Shown here one piece after another: positions 35,349 through 46,265 of a DNA stretch of 64,000 nucleotides. Origin of the DNA: Tricholoma matsutake. Taxonomy: Eukaryota > Basidiomycota > Agaricomycetes > Agaricales > Tricholomataceae. The position numbers and the translations under genes were made by a program. Position 1 is the stretch's first letter, and each line of letters opens with the position of its first letter. Below the pieces are notes generated by a model. It was not told the origin of the DNA. It made no database searches and was given only the letters and a program-made list of their open reading frames with translations. The stretch lies in assembly GCA_026075535.2 (NCBI GenBank), contig AP026541.1, positions 9,548,001-9,612,000 of the forward strand, in the 5' to 3' direction.

Positions 35349-36237
35349 TTGCTCTCTCTTGCCAAGAGCCTCATCCCCATGATGAAAAATGTTCATCCAC
35401 TATTTGAACAGGGTCCATTATTGATTTTGACTACGCTATTTGGAACCACACAAGAACTTGCCAACCTGTTTGTCATGCATGTCTTCTCAAAGCACAGTGT
35501 TCCTTCTCATGTCACCTGTGACTGGGGTTCTGAGTTCATCTCCCATTTTTGCTGCTCTCTCAGACAAGCCCTGGATATGAAGATCCACTTCACTTTGGGT
35601 TATCACCTAGAAGGCAACAGACAGACTGAACACCTCAACCAGACCCTGGAACAGTACTTGCAGATATTCTGCAACTACCAACAGGACAACTGGTCCCAAC
35701 TATTGCCCTTGGTGGAATTCACTTACAACAATGCCCCTTTGACTTTCACAAGGGTATCACCCTTCTTTGCCAACAAGGATTATCACCCAAACATCACAGT
35801 TTTTCCAGAGCATAAGCCAGCCTCGCAACATGCCCACCACTTTGTGGTCGACCTTGACAACCTCCATCAGGAACTCCAGAAACAACTCACAGAAGCACAG
35901 AAGCACTATCAAGGTGCTGTGGACAAATGCTGGGCTCCTGCTCCAGCTTTGTTAAGGGCAAGCACTCTAATTGTATCCAACCTCTGCCTCCTCTGGTCAC
36001 TATAGACAATGAACTGGAGTACAAAATGTTGTAAATCCTTGACTCCAAAATTGACAACCATCACTGATGCAAGTTACTCTATTTTGTGCAATGGGAAGGT
36101 TACCAAGGAACTGACAAAGAAACCTCCTGGCTTCCAGCCACAGAACTTGATCATGCACAAGAACTCGTTATGGACTTTCACACTCATTATCTGGAGAAAC
36201 CTGGACCACTCCCTGCTTAACATTCCTTCATTCTAAC
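35349..36237 (+). pseudogene. Ty3/Gypsy integrase plus chromodomain fragment
   Basis: The 218-codon frame carries the second half of an integrase core: ANLFVMHVFSKHSVPSHV, then the D and G positions in DWGSEF (family RGSEF), then TLGYHLEGNRQTEHLNQTLE with the catalytic-region glutamate context, and LPLVEFTYNNAPLTF. After a frameshift and stops near 35990-36080, ILDSKIDNHH, LLYFVQWEGYQGTDKETSW and LPATELDHAQELV (to about 36205) form a chromodomain, so the parent was a chromovirus. The N-terminal zinc-binding part and all upstream pol domains are missing. The fragment is too broken to act. Confidence 0.75.
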
Positions 36238-36244
36238 TCAAGCA

Positions 36245-37022
36245 TTATGCATTATAGACAAAATAAAAGAAGAAGAAAAAAGAAAACTATGCAAAAAGAA
36301 ATTAAAGAAGAAAAAAAATCCCATTGGGATCCTGACCAGATCCCTATTCCTTGACCACTTCCTCACCTCACCCTCATTCTCCTTTCCCAACTCTTGCAGC
36401 TCCTCCTGAGCCTCTCCCACACTATAATCCTCATCCTCCTCCTCCTCCTTAGACTCCAGTTTCCACTCCAGATCTATCACTCCCTGGATGTCCACAACTG
36501 AGTCCCAGATCCTCACCACTTCTGCATAAATCTCCCAGAGCTCCCAGAGCTCCTGGAGTTCCTGCAAATCTTGCATCTCCTTCCTCATCCCTTTCACCAC
36601 CCCCACTAACTCCTTTACCAACTCCATCATCTCCTCGCTGGACCCCAACACTTGTCCTGCCCCTCCCATACCACCTCCTCGCACTTATGCTTTGCCTTGG
36701 TGCAAGGCTTGCAAGTGCATCCCCAGGTCCCCATCTGGGAACACAACAACTTTTTGATTTGAACATCTAGTAGTGGTCAGCTATGATCACAACAATGGAA
36801 AGGAAAACCTACCTTTTGCAGGGAATGGTGGCCTGCACCCCCATGGCTTCCACCCATGTCTTTCCCTTCAACTTCTTCTTGGGGGGACTTGCTCCCCTCA
36901 GCCTCCCATGCCATTGCCTTCCTGGCTTTCTTCTTCTTTTCCACCCTCTTGGTGGCAACCAACTTCTTCTGCTCTTCCTCAGTGGCCCTCTTCTCTGACT
37001 CAACCCTAGCTGCCTCCTCCAC
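36245..37022 (-). CDS. Zinc-cluster-like / coiled-coil protein fragment, unknown
   Basis: On the minus strand an E/K-rich helical segment with RATEEEQKKLVATKRVEKKK (37022-36777) precedes a cysteine cluster, CTCKPCTKAKHKCEEVVW (about 36730-36680). A different frame then gives a long charged helix with MMELVKELVGVVKGMRKEM and IQGVIDLEWKLESKEEEE. Cysteine-cluster plus coiled-coil proteins of this layout are abundant in Agaricomycetes, often as transposon-borne genes. The change of frame between the cluster and the helix shows damage or an unseen splice. Role unknown. Confidence 0.4.
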
Positions 37023-37411
37023 TGCTTGTCATTCCTCTTCCTCCTTTCTGGCTTCCTCCTCCAGGTGCATTTCTTCCATCATCTTCACATCTCTAAATGT
37101 GGCAAGTCATTCAGTGGTGGATTGCAAGGGGGGTGCCATGTTGATAAGCAGTGGTGGTTTAGGGAAGTCCTGGGAACCCCAACAAAATCAACAAACTTCC
37201 CAATTCAGACTCGAACCTTCATGTGCCTTGTAGGCTCAGCACTAAGGGGTAAATACTGTCAAGACCGATTCCTCTGACTGGATTTCCGATCATTTCTGCC
37301 AACTTTTCCAGCTGCCTTGCAACACAGCTCACCTCCTATCTGCAGCACAGCCTGGAGATGAAATTCCCTTATTTCCAATATGACAAAACAGCTTCAGGTC
37401 ATTACCTTGGG
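37023..37411. other. Gap without recognised gene
   Basis: Probably upstream sequence of the minus-strand cysteine-cluster fragment. It ends with ACCTTGGG (37404-37411), the target-site duplicate of the next element. Confidence 0.35.
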
Positions 37412-38000
37412 TATTTCTTAAAAGTCCAGTTAATGTGACCGGAAAATAACTGAAACCTGACTGGACTGTGACTGGAAAAAACTGGACCATCAGTCGCAGT
37501 TTTTAGTTCTCAGAGTCAGAAACCGCAAAAAACCAGGTAAAAAAGACCGGTTATAACTGGCTTATAACCGAAATGACACAGACACATAATACCCTTGTAA
37601 ATCCCTTCAAACTGACCAAATATTTAACCAAATTGGTCAAGAATTGAGTGAGATATCATTAAAACTGAGTTTAATACCAAGTTTTAGGCACTTAAACTTG
37701 GTTTTGGTGATATCTCACTCATTTCTTGACCCATTTGCCTAAATGTTTAGTCAGTTTTAAAGGTAATTGGCAGGGAAAAGTGATACACATGTTGTCATAG
37801 CCGGTTGTGACCAGTGTGAACTGGAGTTTTAACTAGTTTTTATGCAAACCAGTTACAAATGATTATGACCAGTTTCTTGCAGTTTTTTTTTGGTTTCAGT
37901 CCAGTTATTTGGCTATTTCCTCTTATGGTTAACTGGTCACAGTCACGGTCTTTCCAAAATGGGCCCAAAAACTGTGACAGGACCAGACCTTAAAGCACTA
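37412..38000. mobile_element. hAT-like foldback MITE (E5)
   Basis: A 589-bp element beginning TATTTCTTAAAAGTCCAG and ending in a degenerate inverse (GGACCAGACCTTAAAGCACT, then A at 38000). It is flanked by ACCTTGGG (37404-37411) and GCCTTGGG (38001-38008), an 8-bp duplication with one mismatch. Most of the interior is one imperfect palindrome centred near 37685, with GAGTGAGATATCA at 37648-37660 and its inverse at about 37709-37721. No coding capacity. Confidence 0.75.
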
Positions 38001-38209
38001 GCCTTGGGAGTTGAGGCTGGTTTGCTAATTATCACAGCCTTGGAAACTCCAGTCACCTCTGATCCTTAGTATTTAAACTAGCTACTTTTATCTTGTATTA
38101 GGCAGTTTGTAAATCAACCAAGTTAACCCCAAATCCTCATCTAAGTCTTCCTCAAACTCTACCTCATTCTTCTCCAGAAAACCTCTGGAACTTATACCTC
38201 CTTTCTTAC

Positions 38210-38285
38210 TCTTGTCTTGAAATTAGGACACTTGACGAGGAGAAAGGCACAACTTCTTACAAGTTGAAGCCAAGTCCTTTCTGTC
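38210..38285 (+). repeat. Gypsy LTR/leader-like segment, copy 1
   Basis: The segment with TTCTTACAAGTTGAAGCCAA is closely similar to 50794-50870 in the same orientation. Together with the pol fragment that follows, it is probably the LTR end and leader of a Ty3/Gypsy family. Confidence 0.45.
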
Positions 38286-38302
38286 CCCTTCCACTTGGTG
38301 CA

Positions 38303-40493
38303 TCACACCAAGTGAATTCTGTTCCACAATTCTGCCAGACTCCCTTTCCTGTTCATTCTTTCCTTTAATCCTTTGACAGCTATTGAAGAGGTACCTGATA
38401 AAGAGCTTCTAGATAACACAGGCATGGAAATATGAACAACAGATGAGATCCCCAAAGAGGACATACTCAAGGATGACTTAACACTGATTGCATATGTATG
38501 AGGAGAACTGGTCATTGACATATTTGAACCAGCAAGGGAACTGAGGAATACCAAAAACTGACACACAAGTACATATGGAAGACAAACACAATCTCAAGGC
38601 TCACAAAAAGCAAGGACTCCCCACAGTATCTACTCAACTTGAATATATGCATCAGAGCAAAGACATCCATATCTCAATGGCTAGCACATGAGTCAGAGGA
38701 GGGAAAGGAGACCAGCAAACAAACCCTAGATGACCTGTTACCATCAGAACACCAGAAGTACAGACAGGTATTTGGGAAAGCCACATCTGAACAATTCCCA
38801 GAATCCAGACTGTGGGACCATTAGTGCTTTGAGGTCCAGTCCAGTCCAGTTTTTCACCCTCCTCGAGGGTGGACCGAGAACCAGACCGATTATCTTATTT
38901 TGAAGATATCTAAAAAACCAGACCAGACCCTATAGGACCGGTCCACTATGGTTTCAAGCAGTTACTGGTCCAGCTAGAACTGGTCCAGAACCAACTTTGG
39001 TCCTGACCAGTCATCGACCAGTCAGGACCAGTTATCTACTTACTACTTATATAATTACTATAGTAAAATGAAAAGAAAAAGAATCAAAAGAAAAAGAAAA
39101 AGAAAAAGAAGACAACACGATCTGCCCCATGAGCAGTGGCTCACGAGGCCTGATCATGTCCCACCTTTGTCATCATCCCTAGCACCCATGACCCACCCTA
39201 CGAGCAGTTACTCACAGGGCTGGGACAGGTGTGGGGTTGCTGTTGTCCTCCAGTTTCCACCCCATGAGCAGGGGCTTGCAGCAGTGGTGTGGGTGTAGGG
39301 TGTGGGTGTACAGGTGCCGTTTCATATCTTTTGTTAGCTGTGGATGTTGCAACATGGCGGGGCTGGGCTGTGTTCTCCTCATCATCCCCATTCTGGTGTC
39401 CCATTGTTCCCACTCCCCTTGTTGTCCTCACCATCATTCATAGCATCTGCAATCCACCCTGTGAGCAGTTGCTTGCAAGGCTGGGGGTGGGTGCTCAGTT
39501 GTTGTTGGTGGTGTCGGTGCCATGTTGTTCCCATTCCCTTCATTGTCATTGTCGACATTGGTAGCACCTGTGATCCACCCTGCAAGCAGTTGCTTGCAAG
39601 GCTGGGGGCAGGTGCTCGGTCATTGCCATTGTTTTGGGCTCCTTTGCTTCTTGTTTCTTTTGTCATGCCTCAGTGATCCACCCTGAAAGCAGATGCTCGC
39701 AGCAGTGGGGCCGTAACATTATTATAATGAATGAAATAAACCTAGAAACAAGCAAAAAATTTAGTTGTATATAAAGAAACAATAAATGACAAAGTTACCT
39801 GGGCCCAAACAATGTCTGTAGTCATTTGGACCCTATTCCAGTGGTCGAGGTGGTGGTGATGGTGGGGGTGCAAGAGAAGCAAGTTGTGGAACATGTTGTG
39901 GATTGTGGCAATACAGTACAAATAGATGTAAACATGTAAATGAAAAATGTAAACGCATCAAAAATGCATGGAAGTGCATGACCACACAAACATGTACAAA
40001 TGGTCCATACTATTTAAATGGGTCGCATTTCAGGTTTGCCACTTGGGTGCCCTGACTTTTTGTAGTATATTGATATATAAGTTACATTCTAAGATGTGGA
40101 CTGCCAGTTCAGTCTGGAACTGGTCTAAACTGGTCCTCAACAGTTATAGTAAGTGTTGACAAGAATGAGAACCGAGAACCGGACTGCTTGAAGACCTGGT
40201 TGAACCAGGACTGATGGTCCTATAGGACCAGTTCACAGTTTGGTTCAGTCCTCGGTCCTTTCCCGGTTCGAAGGACCAGACCTCAAAGCACTAGGGACCA
40301 TGCAATCAATCTGAAAGAAGGATTTGTACCCAAGGATTGCAAAGTCTACCCACTGGCACCAAAAGAACAGGAGAAACTCAACAAGTTTCTCAATGAAAGC
40401 CTGGAAAAATGGTATATCTGACCATCAAAATTGCTGATGGCATCTCCATTCTTCTTTGTATTGGAGAAGGACTCCTTTGTAATCTGAGCTTTA
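38303..40493 (+). pseudogene. Ty3/Gypsy pol remnant split by E2
   Basis: Upstream of E2, KTSISQWLAHESEEGKETSK and PSEHQKYRQVFGKATSEQFP followed by ESRLWDH (38650-38820) match the segment before reverse transcriptase in Gypsy pol. Downstream of E2 the same frame resumes as [38 protein letters not shown] and SPFFFVLEKDSF (40295-40475), the RT N-terminal block. E2 removal with one 8-bp copy would restore continuity, so pol existed before E2 inserted. Stops elsewhere and loss of the rest of RT make it inactive. Confidence 0.65.
38822..40293 (-). mobile_element. Non-autonomous hAT-like element 2 (E2)
   Basis: A 1472-bp element starting TAGTGCTTTGAGGTCCAG and ending with the inverse CTCAAAGCACTA at 40293. 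It is flanked by perfect 8-bp copies of GGGACCAT (38814-38821 and 40294-40301). The interior has six GAGCAG palindromes (about 39128, 39199, 39262, 39460, 39580 and 39686), a GGGCCC-type foldback at about 39800-39833 and a minus-strand intron-like unit at 39742-39798. Subterminal DNA is rich in GGTCCAGNNCC and AACTGGTCC words. It interrupts Gypsy pol. No transposase. Confidence 0.9.
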
Positions 40494-40954
40494 GGGGAAT
40501 CCAAAATTGATGCAATGACCATTTCAAAATGCCATTTCAAAAACATTTCTCATTGTAATGAGTTTTCAAACAGGTTGTATGCAAAATTTGAAACATCATC
40601 AGCATCATCATCCACTTCCCTGGTGCGAGCCACCATTGTCATCCCCCACAATGACCAAAATATTGTTGTATGTGATTTCCTTTTGTGTAAATACAAGTTC
40701 ATCCTGTCTCTAAAAAAAATCTAAAGCATTGTTTAGCTCTGTTTACTGGTGCTGACATTGTGAAACCATTAGGCAGCATTGTCTGTTTCAACAGCAGAGG
40801 GGTGGGGCCACCTTGTTCACAACAGATGGAAGGCACCTGAACATTTGAACAGGCACACACCATTTTCTTCCAACTGCCAATCCCACCCATCCCAACCATC
40901 AGTCCTCATTGAAACAGGCATCAAAACAACTGTTGCATCAATTTTGAATTCCCC
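40494..40954. mobile_element. Small TIR element, TA target site
   Basis: A 461-bp segment with 22-bp terminal inverted repeats (starting GGGGAATCCAAAATTGATGC) that differ at one position, flanked by TA (TTA on the left, TAA on the right). This suggests a Tc1/mariner-like or Harbinger-like non-autonomous element. No open frame of note. Confidence 0.6.
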
Positions 40955-43170
40955 TAATATTGAGTACTTAAAATGGTCATCAAAATGGTCATTCTGAATC
41001 CTTTATTATCATTTTTTCCCTCCTTTAGTCAACCATGCCTCCAGTCATATGTAGCTGTACAGTTTACAGCACAAAAACCATCTTCATCAATGGTGTTCAA
41101 CAGCCAGGACAGTATGTTGATGCTTCTACCTGTTTGAAGCATGAGAAATGGGATAAGCAGCCTGCATCACCAAAGGATCAGCAATTGTCATCCACAAGCA
41201 CATCCCCAAGATGTCCTAGAGCTTCTAATTCTCCTAAAGGTGAGTGCCAGATTGTTATTGTTAGATCCTGACTGATAATTATCCAGATATCAACTTTCCT
41301 ACAGTGCTCATCATGAAGATGATCTGCTTCCTTGTCATCTGGCTCCACAATAGAGCTGGTGTGAGTTGTTCTGTCACCAATAGAATTCTACAAGGAATTT
41401 AACTTATCATTTCCATAACTCTCTCCCTTGTTGAGGTTGCTCTTTTGTCATCTGGACTCACTGTCAAGCTTTCAAACATCAAACTTCCTCATGATGTCCA
41501 TACAGCATATCGGCTCCACTGCCATGAGCCAGAGATCATCCAGACAGCATGCTGCTCCCAGTGCTTTTCCTTCTTTCCTCATCCCATTCCTTGGCAATGT
41601 CAGTGGCCTAGATCACATTCCTGCAACACAGAGCTCTGGATACTCAGAATGGGCCAAAATGGATCCCACAATGCCTATACACTACACAGTCCTTTAATTC
41701 CTGGCTTCAGTTCTTTTTATCTTGGCAGGTCATTGAAGACTGCCTTCATGAGACTTTCCACCACCATAGGAACCATCCACCAGCTGCCTTTGGTGCTGAC
41801 ATGAATGATATCCAGGATAGCCATGCTTGGGATGACTTGCAAGGCTTTGTACAGTCTCCCTATCATCTCCTGTTTGTAATCTATGTTGATTGGTTCAATC
41901 CTTTTACAAACAAGACCTCTGGTAAGTTGTTAACAAATTATAAATATACAATGACATAGTTCATTGTATACATAGGTAAAAAAGTACCCTGTGGAGCAAT
42001 CCTGCTCTATTGCTTGAACCTACCTTTCCATCTCTACTATTGACCTGAGAATACATTTATCATTGGTCTCACACCTCCCCCCCCCCCATCCTCCTGACCC
42101 CACAACCATCTTTCATCTTCTTGATCCTGTTATCAACTCTGTTGCCAAGTATAGTGCTGCACCAGGGCAAGATGTACCAACATCTAAACATCCTGATGGA
42201 ATCTCTGTGCAAGTGAAAATTGCACCTCTGGTTGCTGATCTTGAGGGAAGTCGCAAGGTTTCTGGCTTCTTGGCACATGGTGCCACAATGTTCTGTTCCT
42301 TCTGCCTCTGCACTCATGATCAGCTAGAGGACCTTGATATTCAATCTTGGGAACCACATAATGGTGCACAGGTGTGAGCACAAGCAGAGGCATGGCTGCA
42401 TCAGATAACAAAAGCTGGCTAAAATGCTCAGGAAAAGTCAATTGGCATGTGATGGACTCTACTGCATAATCTGCCATACTGGGACCCAGTCAAACATGTT
42501 GTGCTAGGTTTTATGCACAACTGGATTGAGGGTGTTCTGCAGCATCACCTTTGCACACTCTGGGAAATTGGATGGGATGAGAATAGGCCAAAGAGGTAGA
42601 ACAGGATGAGCAGTGGACTGAAGAAGAAGTATCAGATTCTGCTGATGAGCTGGATGATTTTTTTCAAGGGGCAGCTGAACATAATCTTGAGGCTGCAATG
42701 GCAATGCAACATACACCACCACCTATGTCTCCCTCACCATCTTCTTTGTCTCTCCACAGTACACCAACTATCTCTTCCTTGAGTCAATCTGAATCATCAG
42801 ACTTATTCTCATCACCAACATCTACAGCCACACATATGACTTTAGTTTTGATGATGATGATGATGATGATTGCAACTATATTCCTGTTGACACTTTGCAT
42901 TTTAGCTTTGCATTTTAGCTTCACAGACACTGAGCTACAGGCAATAAAGGATTGCATTCACGATATTACTCTTCCAACAGGGATACAACAACCACCAGTC
43001 AATCTAGGTGAACTGAGCCATGGTAAACTCAAAGCTCAGGAATATCTCACCCTCTTCACATGTATCTTTCCCCTCATTATTCCTGAATTTTGGTACATCA
43101 CTACTGCTACAGATTTTCACTGCTTCTATCATCTTGTTGCAGCAACAAATGTCATTGCTGCATTCAAAAC

Positions 43171-44542
43171 TAGTCTTTGAAGGTCCAGTCGGGTTGTCTC
43201 ACTTACACAATCCCACCAACTGCAACTGCAACCGCGGCCAACCAGTTGGTGACTGGTTGTTGTCGGCTTGCAACTGGTTCCAACCAGTCGCAACCATACA
43301 TATGTACAGTAATTTGTAAATAATAATATGTATTAATAAAACTAATAATAAAATAACAAGAACCTTCCACCTGCTTGCGTTGGGAGTGAGAGAGGGGGGG
43401 AGGTAGCTGTAGTCACGTAGAAAAGATCAAGAACCCCCCCCTGCTTGCGTTTGGAGCAAGAGAGGGGCCGTCATCATCATTATTGGGGTTGGCGGTGGGT
43501 GTTGGTGACATGGCAGTGGTGCCACATCGTCGTCATCATTGTTTGGGTTGGCAATGTTGCAGCAGTGCCACATCATTGTCGTTGGGTTGGTGTGGTGGCC
43601 TGTCATACCCCCATTGTCGTTCCTCTCGGTCAGCACCCCCATCTCCCCCTGCGAGCAGTGGCTCGCAGGCTGGGTGGTGGTGCTGGAAACATAATAGAGA
43701 CCCCTCCATCTCACGTTTGGAGCGAGGGAGAGGGGTGTCACCATAGAAAAAGAACATACCCCTCCATCTCGCATTTGGAGCAAGAGAAGGGTGTGTCGCA
43801 TCTAGGTGGGGTGGGTTAGCTGTGACGTGGCATGGAGGTGGGTGTGGCTGGGGGGGCTTACCTGGCAGGTACCCCCCTGCTGGGGTCTCCTAGTGTCCCT
43901 CCACATCCTCCTGACTGATCAGCACTCCTCACATCCCATTTCGATGGGGAGGAGGAGGTAGAGCGGGTGGGTGTGGTTTGTACGCATCGGCGCACATCGT
44001 TACCAAAGAATTTCAACCTAAAAACATAGAAATAAAGTTAGTAAACATGAAGATATACAAAAGAAAACTTACCACAGGCCCAAACAACGATAATGTCATT
44101 TGGGCCCATGTTGTTGGTGGCCATCGTTGTCATTGTCATGAGAAGTGAACGATGGCACATACAAACAAACACGTTGTGTTGCCATTTACTTGCACCACAC
44201 ATAATTCAAACATATACAAATGGCCCAAACATATATAAACCCTTGCCCATCCAACCTGTCATTCCTTGGGCATGCCCCAAATTTGTTATGGAGTAAGTAA
44301 ATTACATAGAAAATAAAATAACAATTGTACTATCTAAGATTGAGTAGTGAGGTAAGGCCACCCAGTTGCGACCAGTTGTGACCAGTTCCAATTGGTTGGA
44401 CTTGCAAGCCTGAGCCTACCAACTGCAACTGCAACTGTTGACAATGAGGCCCAACTGCAACTGGAAAGACCAGTTGCTTGCAGTTGGGTCCAGTTGAGTT
44501 CCAGTTTTTTTTCAGTTGCAGCAACTAGACCCTCAAAGACTA
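43171..44542 (-). mobile_element. Non-autonomous hAT-like element 3 (E3)
   Basis: A 1372-bp element starting TAGTCTTTGAAGGTCCAG and ending GACCCTCAAAGACTA, flanked by perfect 8-bp copies of TTCAAAAC (43163-43170 and 44543-44550). It interrupts the Tnp2-like gene between codons for an Ala-Ala-Phe-Lys-Thr stretch and its continuation. Subterminal DNA is rich in CAACTGCAACTG words. The interior has a GAGCAG palindrome at 43649-43669, four GCTTGCGTTTGGAGC-like hairpins (about 43370-43800), a GGGCCC-type foldback at about 44077-44106 and a minus-strand intron-like unit at 44018-44072. Confidence 0.9.
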
Positions 44543-44787
44543 TTCAAAACCTCCAATGCTGATGCTGATGCCTATATCCAGCATTTTATTCAGTATTGGA
44601 CTGCTATTCAGCATCTCTTCCCCATCATCAATCCAAGCCAAATCATCATTATGCCATGCATAATGGTTCTCTGCTCAAATATTGGGGTCCTTTGGCTTCT
44701 TTTAGTAAGTTTCCAGGCAAGTGAATGAATGGAATGTTGCAAAATATTAACACCAATCACCATCTCTGCATGTCTTTCAATTATTCT

Positions 44788-45227
44788 AAGATAGATCTCA
44801 TTCAGAACAAATGTGATCATGTGAAATGTGTGACATTGGACTAGATCATAGTTGGCAGTCATTTTGATGACACTTTTAAAAATTCTGGCTGCACAGAGTT
44901 GTTGAAAATCATTTTTGTTAATGATCTGTTACTTTACATTCTCCAAAGGTGTTGGGGCTGGGGAGTCGTTGGGTTTGCGAGTGCTGGATCTGGGTGCTGT
45001 GACCATGTAGTCACAATGTCAAGTTCCCACTTCCAGAAACCTAATGGCAACTTCTACAGTCAAGTTTTTCCTGTTGTAAAAACAATATAACCTGGACATG
45101 TATGGTTTAAATAGCTTTGTGGAAATGGATTTTTTTTAAATGTGCTGTGAAGTGAATTTAGCAGAAGTCTATTCAAATGTCACACATTTCACGTGATCAC
45201 ATTTGTTCTGAATGAGATCTATCTTAC
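44788..45227. repeat. Inverted duplication within the Tnp2-like gene
   Basis: About 50 bp at 44788-44840, coding for transposase residues, recur as the reverse complement at 45175-45227 with one or two differences (shared word AGATAGATCTCATTCAGAAC). About 335 bp of unrelated DNA lie between. It is either a foldback insertion or a local inverted copying event. Confidence 0.7.
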
Positions 45228-45957
45228 TTTAAGGCTGATAGCTCATACCAAGACCAGGAGAATTGGATCTTACAATGCTTCACCAGATGAGTCATTGAGG
45301 ACATGTAGATGCTTTGCTGCACAGTGGAGATGACTTAAAAGAATTGTGTGATATTCTTGAGCCAGTGGACATGTCCACAGATGGCCCTCTGCTACCTCTC
45401 AAGCCTATAGAAGTGACAGATGTCCTAGCAAAGGCACCTGGCCTTCTAGAAGTAGATTAAAATGATCTGCTTCATTATCATCACCAGACAGGAAGACCAT
45501 ACTGAGCCTACTCTGATCTTCACCATCCACCCAATGCCATTATCCTCACTCCACAAGCCCAGCAGCCTCTGCAGGTGCACTGAGATGAATGCATTTTCAG
45601 CTGTGAAAAGTCACACAAAGGGAACAGTGCCATACAGTTCTACAATCCTTTGACTCAGGCCCATGATACAGGATTCATTCAAAACATTTGGAGGCTTCCA
45701 CTGGAGGGGATGATGCACACATTCATAAGAGTCCACCCACATAGATCACTATCTGCACAGGAGACAAGCACCATTCATACACTATCCTGGATTTATGTTA
45801 CAAATTGTTGATGCACTCCCCTCTGACAACCTCAGTATCATTGAGCCTGTCCATATAATCACCCATGTCACAACTCTCCAGAGACCAGCAGGGACTTATG
45901 GTATTGGCAGGGAAGTACTGGTTGTCTGTTGGGCCCCAAATAGAGGACACTGATAAT

Positions 45958-46265
45958 TCTCATGTAAAGTTTAACAAGGAGAAAAGTTGCTTTCAATGAA
46001 TCCACACAGCATGTGGACATTTGGTTCTGGGTTTACAAGGTTTGGTGGCTTGAGCCTGGTGGATATCTCATGCTCTCTAATTTATAGATATACACTGTGG
46101 TTTTGACTACATTCTTGTCTTGTATTTGATGTTCTGGATTGTTAACCACAGTGCATTTGTATTGTACAACCTTTGTATAACTTAACTTGTCAAAGCAGGA
46201 GAGTGTGTCAGCAACTTGATTTTTAGTGCAAGGAATGCAGAAGACACAAAGTTGAATACCAGCGG
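45958..46265. other. Gap after the Tnp2-like gene
   Basis: The transposase-like frame fades out near 46080. The remaining A/T-rich DNA may hold the element's terminus, which I could not define. Confidence 0.3.

Larger units (their letters stand above)
41035..45957 (+). pseudogene. Tnp2-like (CACTA-type) transposase gene, interrupted
   Basis: It starts with ATG at 41035 and a Cys-rich head (ICSCTVYS, then GVQQPGQYVDAST). Further blocks follow in family order across several frames: YRLHCHEPEIIQTACCSQCF (about 41510), LYTTQSFNSW-like codons (about 41680) and WFNPFTNKTSG (about 41892). Next come SRKVSGFLAHGATMFCSFCL (about 42250), LPYWDPVKHVVLGFMHNW then IEGVLQHHL (42474-42550), and HGKLKAQEYLTLF with CIFPLIIPEFWY (43018-43096). 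After the E3 insertion come NHHYAMHNGSLLKYWGPLA and FPGEWMNGMLQ (44640-44750). C-terminal words up to EVLVVCWAPNRG-like codons end near 45950. Tnp2 transposases act by an RNase-H-like fold. Frameshifts near 42598 and elsewhere, plus E3 and an inverted duplication at 45175-45227, make it inactive. Confidence 0.7.

Noticed and set aside
36238..36330. Phe-rich end of the minus-strand frame
   Set aside because: It is translation of an A/T-rich run; the real protein part is the charged helix upstream.
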